Shown here one piece after another: positions 36,292-46,984 of a stretch of DNA of 64,000 bases. The notes under the pieces are model-generated. The model searched no databases and was not told the DNA's origin. It saw only the letters and a program-made list of their open reading frames with translations. A program made the translations under genes and the position numbers. The DNA is from Phoronis australis (Eukaryota > Phoronida > Phoronidae): contig NMRA01000235.1 in assembly GCA_002633005.1 (NCBI GenBank), forward strand, positions 258,328 to 322,327, given 5' to 3'. Every line of letters begins with the position of its first letter. Position 1 is the stretch's first letter.

Positions 36292-36742
36292 TGGCGGATC
36301 TATATAAGATCTCATGCATGGGCGGCGCACCATAGGGGACTGGGGTGGGGGGCTATAGCCCCCACTTTTTTCAGTGCTACGCCGGACATGGTCTATGAGG
36401 CGACGGGTGCACCAGGGGCCCCCCCCGCTGAGGCCGGCCCGGCCCGGCCGCGCGGGCTTTAGCCCCTGCCACTTTTTTCAGTGCTACGCAGCCCATGTCA
36501 GGGGGAGAACATTTTGTTTCGTAGAAAATCGTACAAAGAGCGATTATAGAGGCGCCGAGAGCGGGTTCCCGCCTCTGGCCGGGCCCACGAGGGGACAATT
36601 TTGTAGTTTTTGCCTCTGAATGACAAGAAGCATTTTCCAAGTTAATTTCCTTAGTATAATCAGACCTCGACGGCTCTACTTTATAGCTAGGTGATTTAAA
36701 ACTGCCACCCGCCCCGGCCCCCGCAATTCCGCCTGTGTACAC
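36292..36742. mobile_element. GC-rich hAT-like non-autonomous element
   Basis: The left end reads CAGTGGCGGATCTA and the right end CAATTCCGCCTGTG, which are inverted termini of the hAT type. Inside, CCACTTTTTTCAGTGCTACG occurs twice (about 36364 and 36470), each preceded by a GGGGCTATAGCCCC-like or TTTAGCCCC sequence. A related segment occurs at 61310-61440. The interior is far richer in G and C than its surroundings. No transposase frame is present. Confidence 0.55.
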
Positions 36743-36759
36743 CGGCAATTGGGCTATTA

Positions 36760-38090
36760 GTATAGGCTACTCTGGCCGGTGGGGCCTACATTGTTAAAAG
36801 CACCCTAGCCTTAAAAAATTACACCGGTTTCGTTTGCGCTCCCTTGAAAACGTGCTCTTCATACACCCAGATTTGCATAAGAACACGAATCAGTGAAGAC
36901 GGACAGAAAGTCCAAGACTAACTTACCGGGAAGACCCGGCCTCCGCCAGCTAGCTCTTGCAAGGGATCAACTTTGGAGACTTGATCTCTTTTTCAGTTTT
37001 TTATAAAATGTATTATTTCAAAATTCCAATTTTTAAAGGCATAGTGCACCGCATCCTTTCGGAAGTGGCGTACTTGTATAGACTGAGATCTTGGGAATTA
37101 GCTCCTGAATAGCACCGTGTAATGGCCGCCATGAAGCCGTGACGTCACGAATATCCACCGATGAGAGTTTTGCCGGGTAAATAGCAGTAAATAACTACTT
37201 ATTGGCTGACCTCGCCTGTTGTTCACCAACCAAATTCGCTCTAATTTTGACCAACCGGTTGGGTGAATAGCGGTGGCCCTAATTAGGTAATATTCACTCG
37301 ATAACGATGAAAGTATGGGTACTTATTTGTAGCAAACCAATGGACTCAGTTACTACGTAATCAAATTTCTTTTAGTATAAATCTTCAAGATGAAATTTCA
37401 CCAAGGCCGCCGGGCAACTTAATTCGTTTTCATGCCACCATTATAATTCATTTAAGTGAATTCAAAAAATATATAAATGCTATTGACTAGCTATATGTTC
37501 CGATGTTGGAGCAAATTTGGAATTGTTCTTGAGTCCTAGTATAACGTCATGGGTCTAGAAACAAATTCTAATCAAGTGAGGTCAAATTTACGAGACAACT
37601 AGGGCTATAAAATGTTCTGAATGAATTTTCTACATATTTAAAAAGGTATAGCGATTCCTGCCGTGATTGTACGGCAACTGTTAGAGTATAATCTCATATC
37701 CGAGGAGTGCATGTGTAAGAGTAGTTCAGAGAATTAAGTGTTATGTAATACACCCCCAACATGAGGAACTGTAGTAAATATGTTTGTACAGTATATCCTG
37801 TTATGATTCATGTATGTGAAAAAAAAGTGTATGATCGCATGGATTGTAACGGACTCAGTATAGTATCAGTAGAAGAGTATGTAATAAAACTATATTATCC
37901 TCCATCAGACTAGTATTATCCTTGGACCGCGTTCTCGCACTGCGTCGCGCGTTCAACGTTCCTAACCGAACAGAATGCCTTTCACTGTTAGCACATCAAC
38001 AGCAACTCGATCATACGTCACTGAGTGTTCAAGGGACTAATATTTTTAAGTGACCTCCTGAAACTAAATAGGTAAACTTGGCAACGACAG
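36760..38090. other. Intergenic DNA, no gene recognised
   Basis: The region lies between the GC-rich element and the retrotransposon cluster. I see no coding exon or RNA gene. Confidence 0.5.
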
Positions 38091-39740
38091 AAATTACTCT
38101 CCGTCCAGGCCTCCAACGTACTCGTCATATTCGCGGGCGCGTTTGTTATTGGTCGCTTCCAACGTCTGGCGCGCGTCGTTGTTAAATTGGCCAAGGGTTT
38201 CACCACTCCACGCTGGGGAGGCTTCCGTGCCAGAACTCACTACTTCAAATCTGACACAAATCCGTCCTTGCTCGCAACGAAACCCTTCTGGACTAACAGG
38301 GCGCCGGCCGGAACGGAGTTTACTTCAACCGCTCTTGCCTCCGCATTTAACACGCATTCAGCATGCACGTGGTCATCGGTCACCACCTTCCGGCCAGCTG
38401 GGCTTTATCACCCTCTAGACCCCCTTCCAGTTTTTTGTAATCCTACTCCCATCCTAACACCCAAACCTGACCCCCCTCCCTGTGCTCTTACATCAGTTTA
38501 GTTAAGTCTTCTTTACTTATACCTAGCTCCTTCAAACTCAATATTTACTTCACCGGTTTTCCCGGCGAGGTTCTCCTTCCTTAAGTGTTACCACTTTAAT
38601 TATGTTCACATATTTAGCTCCTCCAAGATTTAACATCTTTCGGAGATTCGCCCACAGGTCGCTTTATTCGGGTTTTTTATTCAACTCAGCGATGTTCAAG
38701 AAGGTATAGGTTTGGGATTCACGCCTGTTAGAGCTCATGCAGTAATGTACTTTTGTGTTCCTTTTCTACCATGTGTGGCGCTATATGTCATCTTTGCTTG
38801 TCCTCATGCAGTTAGTTCCCTTCTTCCTTCCCAGGGTCTGTAACCTGGTTGACCCCCGGTATATAGTCTACACAGTGTGTTTTTCTTTTTTAGCACACAC
38901 ACACAAGAAATGTACAAGGTCGTCCACCCAAAAGTCATCCATCCCTTTCGCTCGGACTGTCACCTCTTCTCAGACTTCAACATCTGCCGAATCTCAACCA
39001 CCTACTGACCCCGGCCCGTCATGGACTATGCAAAACTTGCTGCCAAGCTAAAGCGACCATATGACGCAGATTCCTCCACTCCGCTTATTATCGTTAGCCT
39101 GAGGGCTTGGCTGGATCCTGCTCCTTTCCTTCATCCACCACAACCTGCTACATCCAAACTTCCAATGCAAGTCTTCGACGTGGCTCGACAGTCTTCATTT
39201 TGGAGTTACCCTCTATCAATCATTTTTATGAATTCTTGCCGGTGGAGTCTCATGTCGACTCCACAACTCGCCAACCTATCTTTCAACAGTCCGTCTTTTG
39301 CAGCTCGATCAAGACCAAGGACCATCTCGTCCAAGAGGACCCAGGCAGTGTTCGAGTTTCAGCTAATAAATGTGCTGGCGAGTTACTTGAATACGAGGCA
39401 ACATCCACATATGGTCCATATGTGGAAGGTTACTGGCCCGGCCCCAAATCCATAGGCCCTGGGCCACCGTGTAGTTGTAATGCTGGACACAGGCCTTTAA
39501 CACCCTGGTCCAAAAGCTCCCTCAGGACGTGCAAAAGCTGCCCAAGCATTCCTCTATTATTCACCACAACACCCACTTGGCTAGGCAATTAATAAATGGT
39601 TTCTCTTTTGGTTTAAACTAGGCATACCCAACAACTTGCTTCCCCCTCCCCCGCCTACCATCCGTCCGTAACAGAAAATACAGACCGAGGTTGTACTGGG
39701 TCACTCCGCCCACTATTCCAGGTTTTCTCTTCAGAGCCTC

Positions 39741-40460
39741 ATGTACACATCTCTAAGACTCAACCTGGGATATTCCGACTTGTCATATCTGTCTCGTCAC
39801 TCTAATTCTGTTAACCCACACAACCCCCACAATTTTCCCAGGTCCGGCCAGTACCAGTCCATCATTGGCGATATACGCCTGGTTCAACAATCTGGACACA
39901 ACTCACTCATGTCAAAGACCGACATCAAGGATGCTTTTAGAATCGTGCTGTTCACTCTGGCGAGTACCATCTCTTACGCCTACACTGTATATCAACAACT
40001 TCTACGAACAGGTGCCTTCCATTCGTCTGCGCTTCCACCAGTTCAGCGATTCAATGGATACTAAAACACAAGGTCGACGTCACATTCATCTCACTCTGGA
40101 ACTCCGTCGGCATCCCCATCAACCACAGTTCAACAAATCACACGGCATCCATCTCGATTCAGCAACCATGACCGCTTCTCTCTCACAAGAAAAGGTGGTT
40201 AAGGCTACGGACCTCATTCTCGACTTCCAGAAGCGCCGTTATCCCCAATCTCAGTCCGGTCTACTTGTTCAGACATCGAGCCTGGCTGCGCCTTCCTCCG
40301 TCGCTTCATCAACTTCACCATTGGTACTGCCAAACCAAATCACCACCTCAATCTCAAAAAAGAAGCCAGAGCTAACTTCAAGGCATGGTTAATTGTCCTC
40401 CAAAGCTACAACAGGGAAACCCTATTTCTCGCTCGACGAACTGACATCTTCCAATACAAT
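39741..40460 (+). pseudogene. DIRS-type reverse transcriptase remnant
   Basis: The first frame contains YLSRHSNSVNPHNP and LMSKTDIKDAFRIVLF, the finger/palm region with the first catalytic aspartate (in TDIKDAF, about 39908-39945). The expected YxDD/LDD box is absent: sequence passes almost directly to a VTFISLWNSVGIPI-like segment, so an internal deletion has removed the catalytic core. A later frame has FLRRFINFTIGTAKPNHHLN and EARANFKAWLIVLQ, the connection region. At least two frame changes occur. Confidence 0.8.
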
Positions 40461-40665
40461 CAAACTATACTCCGACGCTACAGGCATCAATGCGAGCTTT
40501 GCGGCAACTCTGGGGCTTCGTGGTTTGCCAGCCCTTGGCCAGCTCATCTCCAGCACTATCACATCACTCTAATGTAACTCTTACATATCGTCTTGTTGGA
40601 GCTTTGGGGCAATATTCTCTTGCTATATGTATGTGGCATCAGTCGTCGACAAATAAAGAAGACCT
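40461..40665 (+). pseudogene. DIRS-type RNase H remnant (first half)
   Basis: LYSDATGINASFAATLG (from about 40465) matches the start of the DIRS RNase H domain, with the Asp of SDA as a metal ligand. A one-base shift then leads to GASWFASPWPAHLQHYHITL, and a stop before the LLHIVLLELWGNIL block. The domain breaks off where the LINE begins and resumes near 43240. Confidence 0.7.
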
Positions 40666-40705
40666 CTTCCCCCCACCCATAGAAGACCTCTTCCCCCCAC
40701 CCATT
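40660..40705. repeat. Two-copy 22-bp repeat at the LINE/DIRS junction
   Basis: AGACCTCTTCCCCCCACCCAT occurs twice in tandem right at the junction where DIRS similarity stops and LINE similarity starts. It may be filler from the insertion event. Confidence 0.75.
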
Positions 40706-41367
40706 ACGGCGTTTTCCCGTTGCTCCCAACTTGTTCGATTCTATAGCTGAGGTCACAAAAGACGAAATTATACAAACCATCGGCAGTATGAAAGACGGAA
40801 CTTCGCCAGGATGTGATAAAATTAGCATTGAGTTCTACAGGTATGCTGATAAAAAGTTGGTAGATTCGCTGTTCCATCTATACAACTACTTGGACAAAAT
40901 CCAATATAGTACCGATATTTAATGGCGGTGCCAAAATGCCTGAAAATTTCAGAGGAATTTCCCACATGCAACTCACAGCCAAAATATTCGAAAAAATATT
41001 GTGCCAGCGACTTCAAAAATGGTCGGAAAGAAAAAACGTAATTAGTATGTCTCAAGCTGCGTTTAGGAAAGGGCACAGTACGGTGGATCACATGTTTGCT
41101 TAATATACGTTAATAATTAAATATTTGTCACGAGAGAAAGGTAAACGTTATTGTGGTTTCGTTGATTTTAAAACTGCTTTTGACAGTATATAAATAAGCG
41201 CATTATATTTTAAATTTAAGAACAATCGCATAGAAGGTAACATGTATAAGATAATCAAAGCAATACACGCTGAAGTAAAAGCGTGCGTGAGATTGAATAC
41301 TGGGAGCTATACGGAGTTCTTTGATTGTTAGAATGGTCTAAAACAAGGTTCTCAGCTATCACCGTTT

Positions 41368-41871
41368 TTGTTTATTTCATTTATAAACGATCTCGAGCAA
41401 GAATTAGAATCCGGTGGCGCTGAAAACAAATTCATGGGATCAGCTGAATTATTGCATCTGCCGTTTGCTGATAATTTGGTTTTATTTTCTTATAGTGTGA
41501 ATGGACGGCAGAAAACAATGAATATTATAGATGAGTATTGTAAGAAATGGAAACTGATTGTTAACATATCGATGACTAAGATAAATGATTACAGAAATGG
41601 TGGGATGTTACGATCGTATGAAACATGGACCTATGATGGGAATACTGTTAATATTGTAAATGCATATAAATATCTAGGATTAATGTTTACTACGAAAGGT
41701 TCGTGGTCTTGCGCACAGATAGCTCTATCATTACAGATTGCTAAGGCAGTGGATGTAATGATGAAAAATGTCAATGGTTTTAATGCACTCCCTATTAAAG
41801 TTAGTTTGAAATTATTCGATTGTACAATACTGCCGATACTTCATTATGGCAGTGAGATCTCTGGGTTTTAG
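41368..41871 (+). pseudogene. LINE reverse transcriptase palm/thumb fragment
   Basis: The longest intact frame of this LINE (167 codons). It contains INDLEQEL, then LPFADNLVLFS, in which the second catalytic aspartate of FADD is replaced by asparagine (codon 41473-41475), then NAYKYLGLMFTTKG and LHYGSEI. The aspartate loss alone would abolish polymerisation. Confidence 0.85.
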
Positions 41872-42350
41872 TGAGGGTGAATGTACTGAAATAGTCCACA
41901 CAAAATTTTGTAAAGAAATTTGAAATTTGCCCAGCGCTTCAATTTCATCGGATGTTAGAGGTGAGGTGGGACGTTACTCCTTGATTGCATACCGACTTCC
42001 TAGAATTATGAAATATCGGTTAAAACTACAAAAACCTATGTGTCAAAGATTACATATTATTGCTATGAATGGCAGTACAATATGACGGAAAATGTTAACC
42101 GTGCTGGGTTAATGATGTTAAGAAATTGCTATTTCTGTTTCGTTTTGGAGAAGCAAGGTACAATCAGGGTTTAGGTTTCGAGACCAGCTTCATATCACTT
42201 TTTAAACAGATATGCAAAGATATTGATCAGAAAAAATGGCAAGATATTTTGAACAATTCGATTAAGCTGGAAACTTAAAGAACTTTTAAGTTAAATATAT
42301 GTTTTGAAAATTATTTAGATGTAATTGACAATGCAAATGTTAGCTCTGAT

Positions 42351-42626
42351 ATGGTAAGATTGAGATCTTCAGCGCATGCACTAATGATTGAAAAGGGTAG
42401 ACACTTGAAACTTAGCAGACCAGAAAGGTTATGCCCTCTTTGTGTTAGGATATGTGTCGAGTCAGAATATCATTTTGTTACCAAATGTACATTCTACGAT
42501 GACCTTAGGAAACGGCATCTGCCTGCATGGAGCTACAACAATCCCAATGTCACAAAATTCAACAGACTCATGACTATGGAGGAAACATATCTTATTCAAG
42601 CGAATAAGAGCTTGTGTTACTTTTAG
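42351..42626 (+). pseudogene. LINE C-terminal zinc-ribbon fragment
   Basis: RLCPLCVRICVESEYHFVTKC has the CPLC...E..HF...C pattern found at the C terminus of many LINE ORF2 proteins. It is the downstream end of the same element. Confidence 0.75.
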
Positions 42627-42712
42627 TGTTTGACACTTACCTGTATTGTATTTGATGATTTGATTGTAACAAGGGTCGGAGGCCTTGTTATTGAATAAAT
42701 AAATATACAGCC

Positions 42713-43180
42713 CAACAACAAGTTGGGAAGATGACCCCTGTAGCCAATATCTTAAGCGACTGATTAACTTCAATCTGGCAGTTTATTGTCGGAGGGCCAG
42801 ATCTCTTTTGTTCGATAATTGTTCTAATCTCCAATAAGATCGTATCTAGCCTGAATGGGCTGTGCTGTTAAAAATAAAAGTTAAGTTATAACATGTTTGA
42901 ACATAAGCCAATAGCTTTTCTGAAATCTCCGCCAAATGGTGATTATGTTTAGTTTTTAAATCGCCAAAATCGCCCATTTACAACCGAAGTTACATGTACG
43001 ACTATCTAGTCTTCCCAAACGTATCAATTCGCTTTGGGTGTGACTGTGTTCACATGTGGTCTGTAATAAGCCTGGTAGATAATTGGTCTACCTATTGTCA
43101 TACCACACAAAAGACTGTGCTTTTCAGTTAACAAAGAAGCTAGATGTTATACCACTCTCCCAACCCTCTACGTCTGCTAA
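42713..43180. other. Spacer between the LINE 3' end and resumed DIRS sequence
   Basis: No coding block is recognised. It may be host DNA or another short repeat inserted within the DIRS copy. Confidence 0.4.
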
Positions 43181-43229
43181 AGTCACTTAACGGAAAACGC
43201 CGTCATGTCTCATTATGCCCCCCCATTCG

Positions 43230-44310
43230 TCGCCTCCTCCTCTTTGCTCTTAGCTTTAACGTTCAGCATCGTGCTAAACACATCCCTGGTTTCACCTATG
43301 TTGTTGTTGACTAACTTTCTCGTTTCAATTTTGAGGTTTCCTTTTCCAGGTCTGGTTGCTCAGTCCTTATCCGACGCTGATTTGCTGGCGTGATCAGGGC
43401 TTCACTTGCTCCTTTCACTCTACAATCCTACAACGGCATTCTCCATAACGGTTTCACCTATCCTCTAACCTCTCCGCTCCAACCTTACCCACTAACATAA
43501 CTAACCTGGCCAACTACATCTCACACCTCTTCAAACCTGACCTTAGTACCTGGCTCATCCATCCAGTTCAATGTCTGAGCCATTAGTTTGAACATAATCT
43601 GGACAACCTCGCTAACCCTGCCTCCCTTTTCATCAAAACGCTCCTCAAATGCCCTTCCAATCTTCGCTCATCTATTAAACGAAAGTCTATAATTTCACTG
43701 CTGCTGCTCCGCCTGTTCGACACCTGTGATTCCAAACTCGGTTCTTTTACTGACTCCGTCCTCACACGTATCATGTTTCTCCTTGCCTTCCACGCCTTCC
43801 TCCGAGTCGGCGAATTCACAGCTCACCTCTTCGTCTCTCAGTTCCCATGTCGTCCAGCTTAGCGACGTCGTCTTCACGTCATCTGGCGACTCTGTGGTCA
43901 TCACTGTCCGTACATTCAAGCACAGCTCTGGTCCAGCCTCCCTTACCATCCCGGCCACTGAATCTCCCCTGTCCCCCCGTAGAAGCCCTAACCTTGTACT
44001 TTTCCACCTTTCAGACCACTTCAGGCTAAGCGAATCACCCCTTGCCCGTTCCTGCTTCTACTCCATATTAACTGAGGTAGTTTGCTTTTCAGGCCTCGAC
44101 GCCAACTCGTTTAAGTCCCATAGCTTTTGCATCGGCACGGCCACGTCAGCAGCTAAACGTGGCATATCCGCATCGGTTATCCTGTTTATGGGACGCAGGA
44201 AATCTAATGCACTGAAAAACTACATCAACATAGATCATTTTTCTCTTAACAGGAACCTCATACCTCTCGGAGTCTACTTTTCAGCCTCCTCCAACCACGA
44301 CTGGTCTTGA
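43230..44310 (+). pseudogene. DIRS RNase H end and tyrosine recombinase remnant
   Basis: RNase H ends in a QHRAKHIPG-like block. The recombinase follows in two or more frames. MFLLAFHAFLRVGEFT (about 43767-43814) holds the first catalytic Arg of the LRVGE box. LSDVVFTSSGDSVVITVRTF follows in the next frame. The C-terminal box reads SHSFCIGTATSAAKRG, where the family has H-x-x-R: the Arg codon is TGC (44128-44130), one transition from CGC. GRRKSNALKNYI supplies the nucleophile Tyr. The frame 43726-44310 is open for 194 codons but joins blocks that were not originally in one frame. Confidence 0.78.
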
Positions 44311-44574
44311 GTTTCAGCCTATCGTCGTTTCCTCCCACCCTCAGGTCAGGTCTGTTGTTGCAGCCTACGTGTACCTCCTTCCCTGCGTCCCAAAAGCTTG
44401 TTGTTGCAGCCTTTTCAAAATCTCTAGTCAGAATTACCCCACACATTTTATCTCAGGTTTCATTGCTACCTCAGTGTATTATATTACTAGTTTCATTTTT
44501 ACCTTGCTATTCATTGTAAACATTTCTGCACGTAGTCTTCATTTGATATTGCCCGTGTTATGCTTCCTCGGATG

Positions 44575-44766
44575 GCCATGTCAGTACACCCATGTCAGAA
44601 CACCCATGTCAGTACACCCATGTCAGTACACCCCATGTCAGTACACCCATGTCAGTACACCCCACGTCAGTACACCCACGTCAGTACACCCACGTCAGTA
44701 CACCCATGTCAGTACACCCATGTCAGTACACCCATGTCAATACACCCCATGTCAGTACACCCAAGA
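44575..44766. repeat. Minisatellite of 14-15 bp (CCATGTCAGTACAC)
   Basis: About 13 copies of CCATGTCAGTACAC, with CACGTCAGTACACC variants, lie between the DIRS-like remnant and an antisense LINE fragment. All three frames are open across it and give repetitive VSTP/SVHP/QYTH peptides, which are not genes. Confidence 0.93.
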
Positions 44767-45420
44767 GGATAGGATGTGCTCTAACGTACATCTGCGTCTA
44801 CACTGAATACAGCTTGGGTTGTCAGCAAGGCCCCAAGTAGCAAGGTTGCTGGGAGTAGGCAGTACGTCGTAAACAGATCTAATGAGGAATTTGGCTTTCA
44901 GAGGAGACATCTTCCACAAATCAGCCCACTTGACTTCCCTTTGTAAGACTTTGTCCCACTTGGTCCATGCTCCCTGTTGGCCCATCTGGACTGCTCGGGC
45001 GTACCTTTCTTCGTTCTCTGATGATCTTACCTCCCTGATTATTCTGTCTCTGCCCGGGTCTTTAGATCTTTCCCTTGCTGGCTTATCGGTCTTGTAGCCC
45101 AGCCCTTGCCTACCCTGGCAAACTGTTCCTACTAACTGCCTGTGCCTCAGTCGACTCTCTGCTTCACTGATCGCCAAGGTTGTGGACCACTTTCTTCCGG
45201 TGCGTGATTGGATACTGCATCCTCTGATGGCCTGGACAGATGTATTCCGCAGAGTGATGCTGGCTCGGACTTTGGTAACTTTGTATTCTTCTACAACAGA
45301 TGAGACTGGCAGGACAAGTTTTGACGACGTCCGACGTTGCTGAATGACGCGGGTAGTCCAAGCCACCTTCGAATGAATCTCCTTGCTTCCCTTTCCATTT
45401 CTTCCACTAATATACTGACC
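44767..45420 (-). pseudogene. Antisense LINE ORF2 C-terminal fragment
   Basis: The frame 44752-45366 encodes SEAESRLRHRQLVGTVCQGR, AVQMGQQGAWTKWDKVLQRE and MSPLKAKFLIRSVYDVLPTP, followed by CIQCRRRCTLEHILSS. These blocks form the conserved post-RT tail of a LINE family widespread in marine invertebrates. The final cysteine of the C..C...H...C knuckle is lost. Upstream similarity (MEREARRFIRRWLGLP) continues to about 45400 after a frameshift. RT and endonuclease are missing. Confidence 0.8.
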
Positions 45421-45678
45421 TTGAGGAACAGCGTGTCAACGTGACGTCACCAGCTTTTACGCACACTTCCCCTTCGGTGCAATCCTTTACTGTACAATTC
45501 AAAGCGGTTTCTGTAACGAAGTCACTTTCAGACATGTTTGTTGGAATTAACATTGCTTATTTCGCAATTTCCATGTTCAGGTCGTGGGGAACAAATGCCC
45601 TTTTTTAAACGGGTATTGTCGACAAGAAAAGTGATTTTCTACACGCTAGACCAACCTGTGCTCTGAATCGATCCTGGC

Positions 45679-45827
45679 GTGCGCTCAGTAGACGCTAGGA
45701 CCTACGCTAGGACCTAGCTAAAGCCTAGTCAAAGTCACGTGTTCTCATTTAAAATGCACGGCAATGTGTCACGTAGTCTCGCGAAGTCTTGCTTTTTAGC
45801 GAGGTCCTAGTGTTACTGAACGGGAGG
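45679..45827. mobile_element. Short foldback element
   Basis: The left arm (GCTCAGTAGACGCTAGGACC) is complementary to the right arm (GCGAGGTCCTAGTGTTACTG) with mismatches, and CTAGGACCT is repeated twice in the left arm. The length and lack of coding content fit a small MITE. Confidence 0.5.
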
Positions 45828-46980
45828 CTGAACTCCCCGCTGCCACAGTTTGAAGCCCTGATAACTTAGCTAAACACTACTGAATTACTGAATGTGGAGT
45901 TCAAGCGTATCTATATTTGGAAAGGTGGCTGGCTTTGATTTCAGGCTCTGAACGATGATTTGTAACAAAATCACAAGGATTTGTGCCCAAAAAACCAAAG
46001 ATGTCACTTCAAGAGATAACAAATGATTTTTTCAGAGAATGATTAATTTTTTTGTTATTTACGAATGACCTGATATTTTGTTATGCTCTCGTTTTCGAGA
46101 GTCCCTCGTTGCTGCAGGGATCCTAAACGACCGTTTATGTAGCAAATTCTCGAGACGACCGTGCTATCCTTAAAATATTTCCGGTTCACTTAACCCTTCC
46201 TTCACGTACCCCTCTAAAACGGGTACATGTACTTGCAAGTCACCAGGCAAATACATCATTTTGTCACTTTTCATAGTGAGTACCCGTTTTGTTGAAAAAA
46301 TATTTTCACAGCTGAAAAAAATAGCTCTTTTGTCATATTAAAATATATTTGGGCCCTTCACGTTCTCATATCATGTGTGCGTAGCACAAGGGTAAACATG
46401 AAAGCGATTTTAATTTGAAGAAATGCAGACACTTTATTCTGAGCTAAAAACGCAGTATAGAGTGTATGGGTAATGATTTTTACAATTTCTTGAGGACGCC
46501 AAGCACGTTTTGTTCAAAAACTTGCGCTAAGACTCACAAACAAATTAATCACGTGCATATATATGTAAACAACTTTTGGTCAGAACAGCGAGAACACTAA
46601 TGCGCTAGGTGAAAAGGCGATGTACCGGTAACCGCTGTCTATGCGTGCGTCTTTGTGTACGCCCTATTACACCGCGGAGAGTGATGGGAATTTGCCACTG
46701 AGCAAACAACATAAACTCGCCACAAACGAAGACACAGGTGTCAAACACAAAACTATACAGTTCAAAACCAAAGCTGCAATTTTGATTTTCACCTAACATG
46801 AATCAGCTTAAAGTTATCTCTATGACAAATCATTTAGAACTGAAAGTGATATATTACAAACAATAATTCCAATACCATGTAAAATTATCCCGAGAAGCAC
46901 GCCTGTATGACAACTAATTACATTGTACACCTACATGCACTTACATGTACGGTGTAGCAGCACGCCCTACTCTGCATGGT
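45828..46980. other. Region 3' of the first TRIM-NHL gene
   Basis: No gene is recognised. TTTATT at 46433-46438 (AATAAA on the - strand) could be the polyadenylation signal of the TRIM gene that ends at 46985, giving a 3' UTR of about 550 bases. Confidence 0.4.
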
Positions 46981-46984
46981 AGTG

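Larger units (their letters stand above)
40735..42712 (+). mobile_element. LINE copy inserted in the DIRS-like element
   Basis: The copy begins inside the reverse transcriptase (GSMKDGTSPGCDKISIEFYR) and ends in a short A-rich tail with AATAAATAAATA (about 42698-42711). Conserved blocks appear in order in shifting frames: NFRGISHMQLTAKIFEK, SQAAFRKGHSTVDHMF, CGFVDFKTAFDSI, NGLKQGSQLSPFLF, LPFADNLVLFS and AYKYLGLMF. Many stops and frameshifts make it inactive. Confidence 0.85.
38100..44480 (+). mobile_element. Degenerate DIRS-like retrotransposon, split by a LINE
   Basis: In order on the + strand there are a possible gag-like stretch (38100-39600, unrecognised), a reverse transcriptase remnant, an RNase H remnant, an interrupting LINE (about 40735-42712), the rest of RNase H (LTFNVQHRAKHIPG-like, about 43240-43300) and a tyrosine recombinase. 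RT plus RNase H plus tyrosine recombinase, without an integrase, defines the DIRS group. Frames are broken by several shifts and stops, so the copy is inactive. Terminal repeats were not identified, so the ends are approximate. Confidence 0.75.

Noticed and set aside
36377-36748. A 123-codon antisense frame in GC-rich sequence
   Set aside because: It overlaps a hAT-like repeat and is explained by high GC content, which reduces stop codons.
38018-38501. Open frames on both strands suggesting a gene before the DIRS RT
   Set aside because: No recognisable domain is present; the stretch may be DIRS gag, but I could not show it and made no separate gene call.
44369-44840. Overlapping frames of 70-145 codons with VSTP/SVHP repeats
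   Set aside because: They are generated by the 14-15 bp minisatellite, which is open in all frames.
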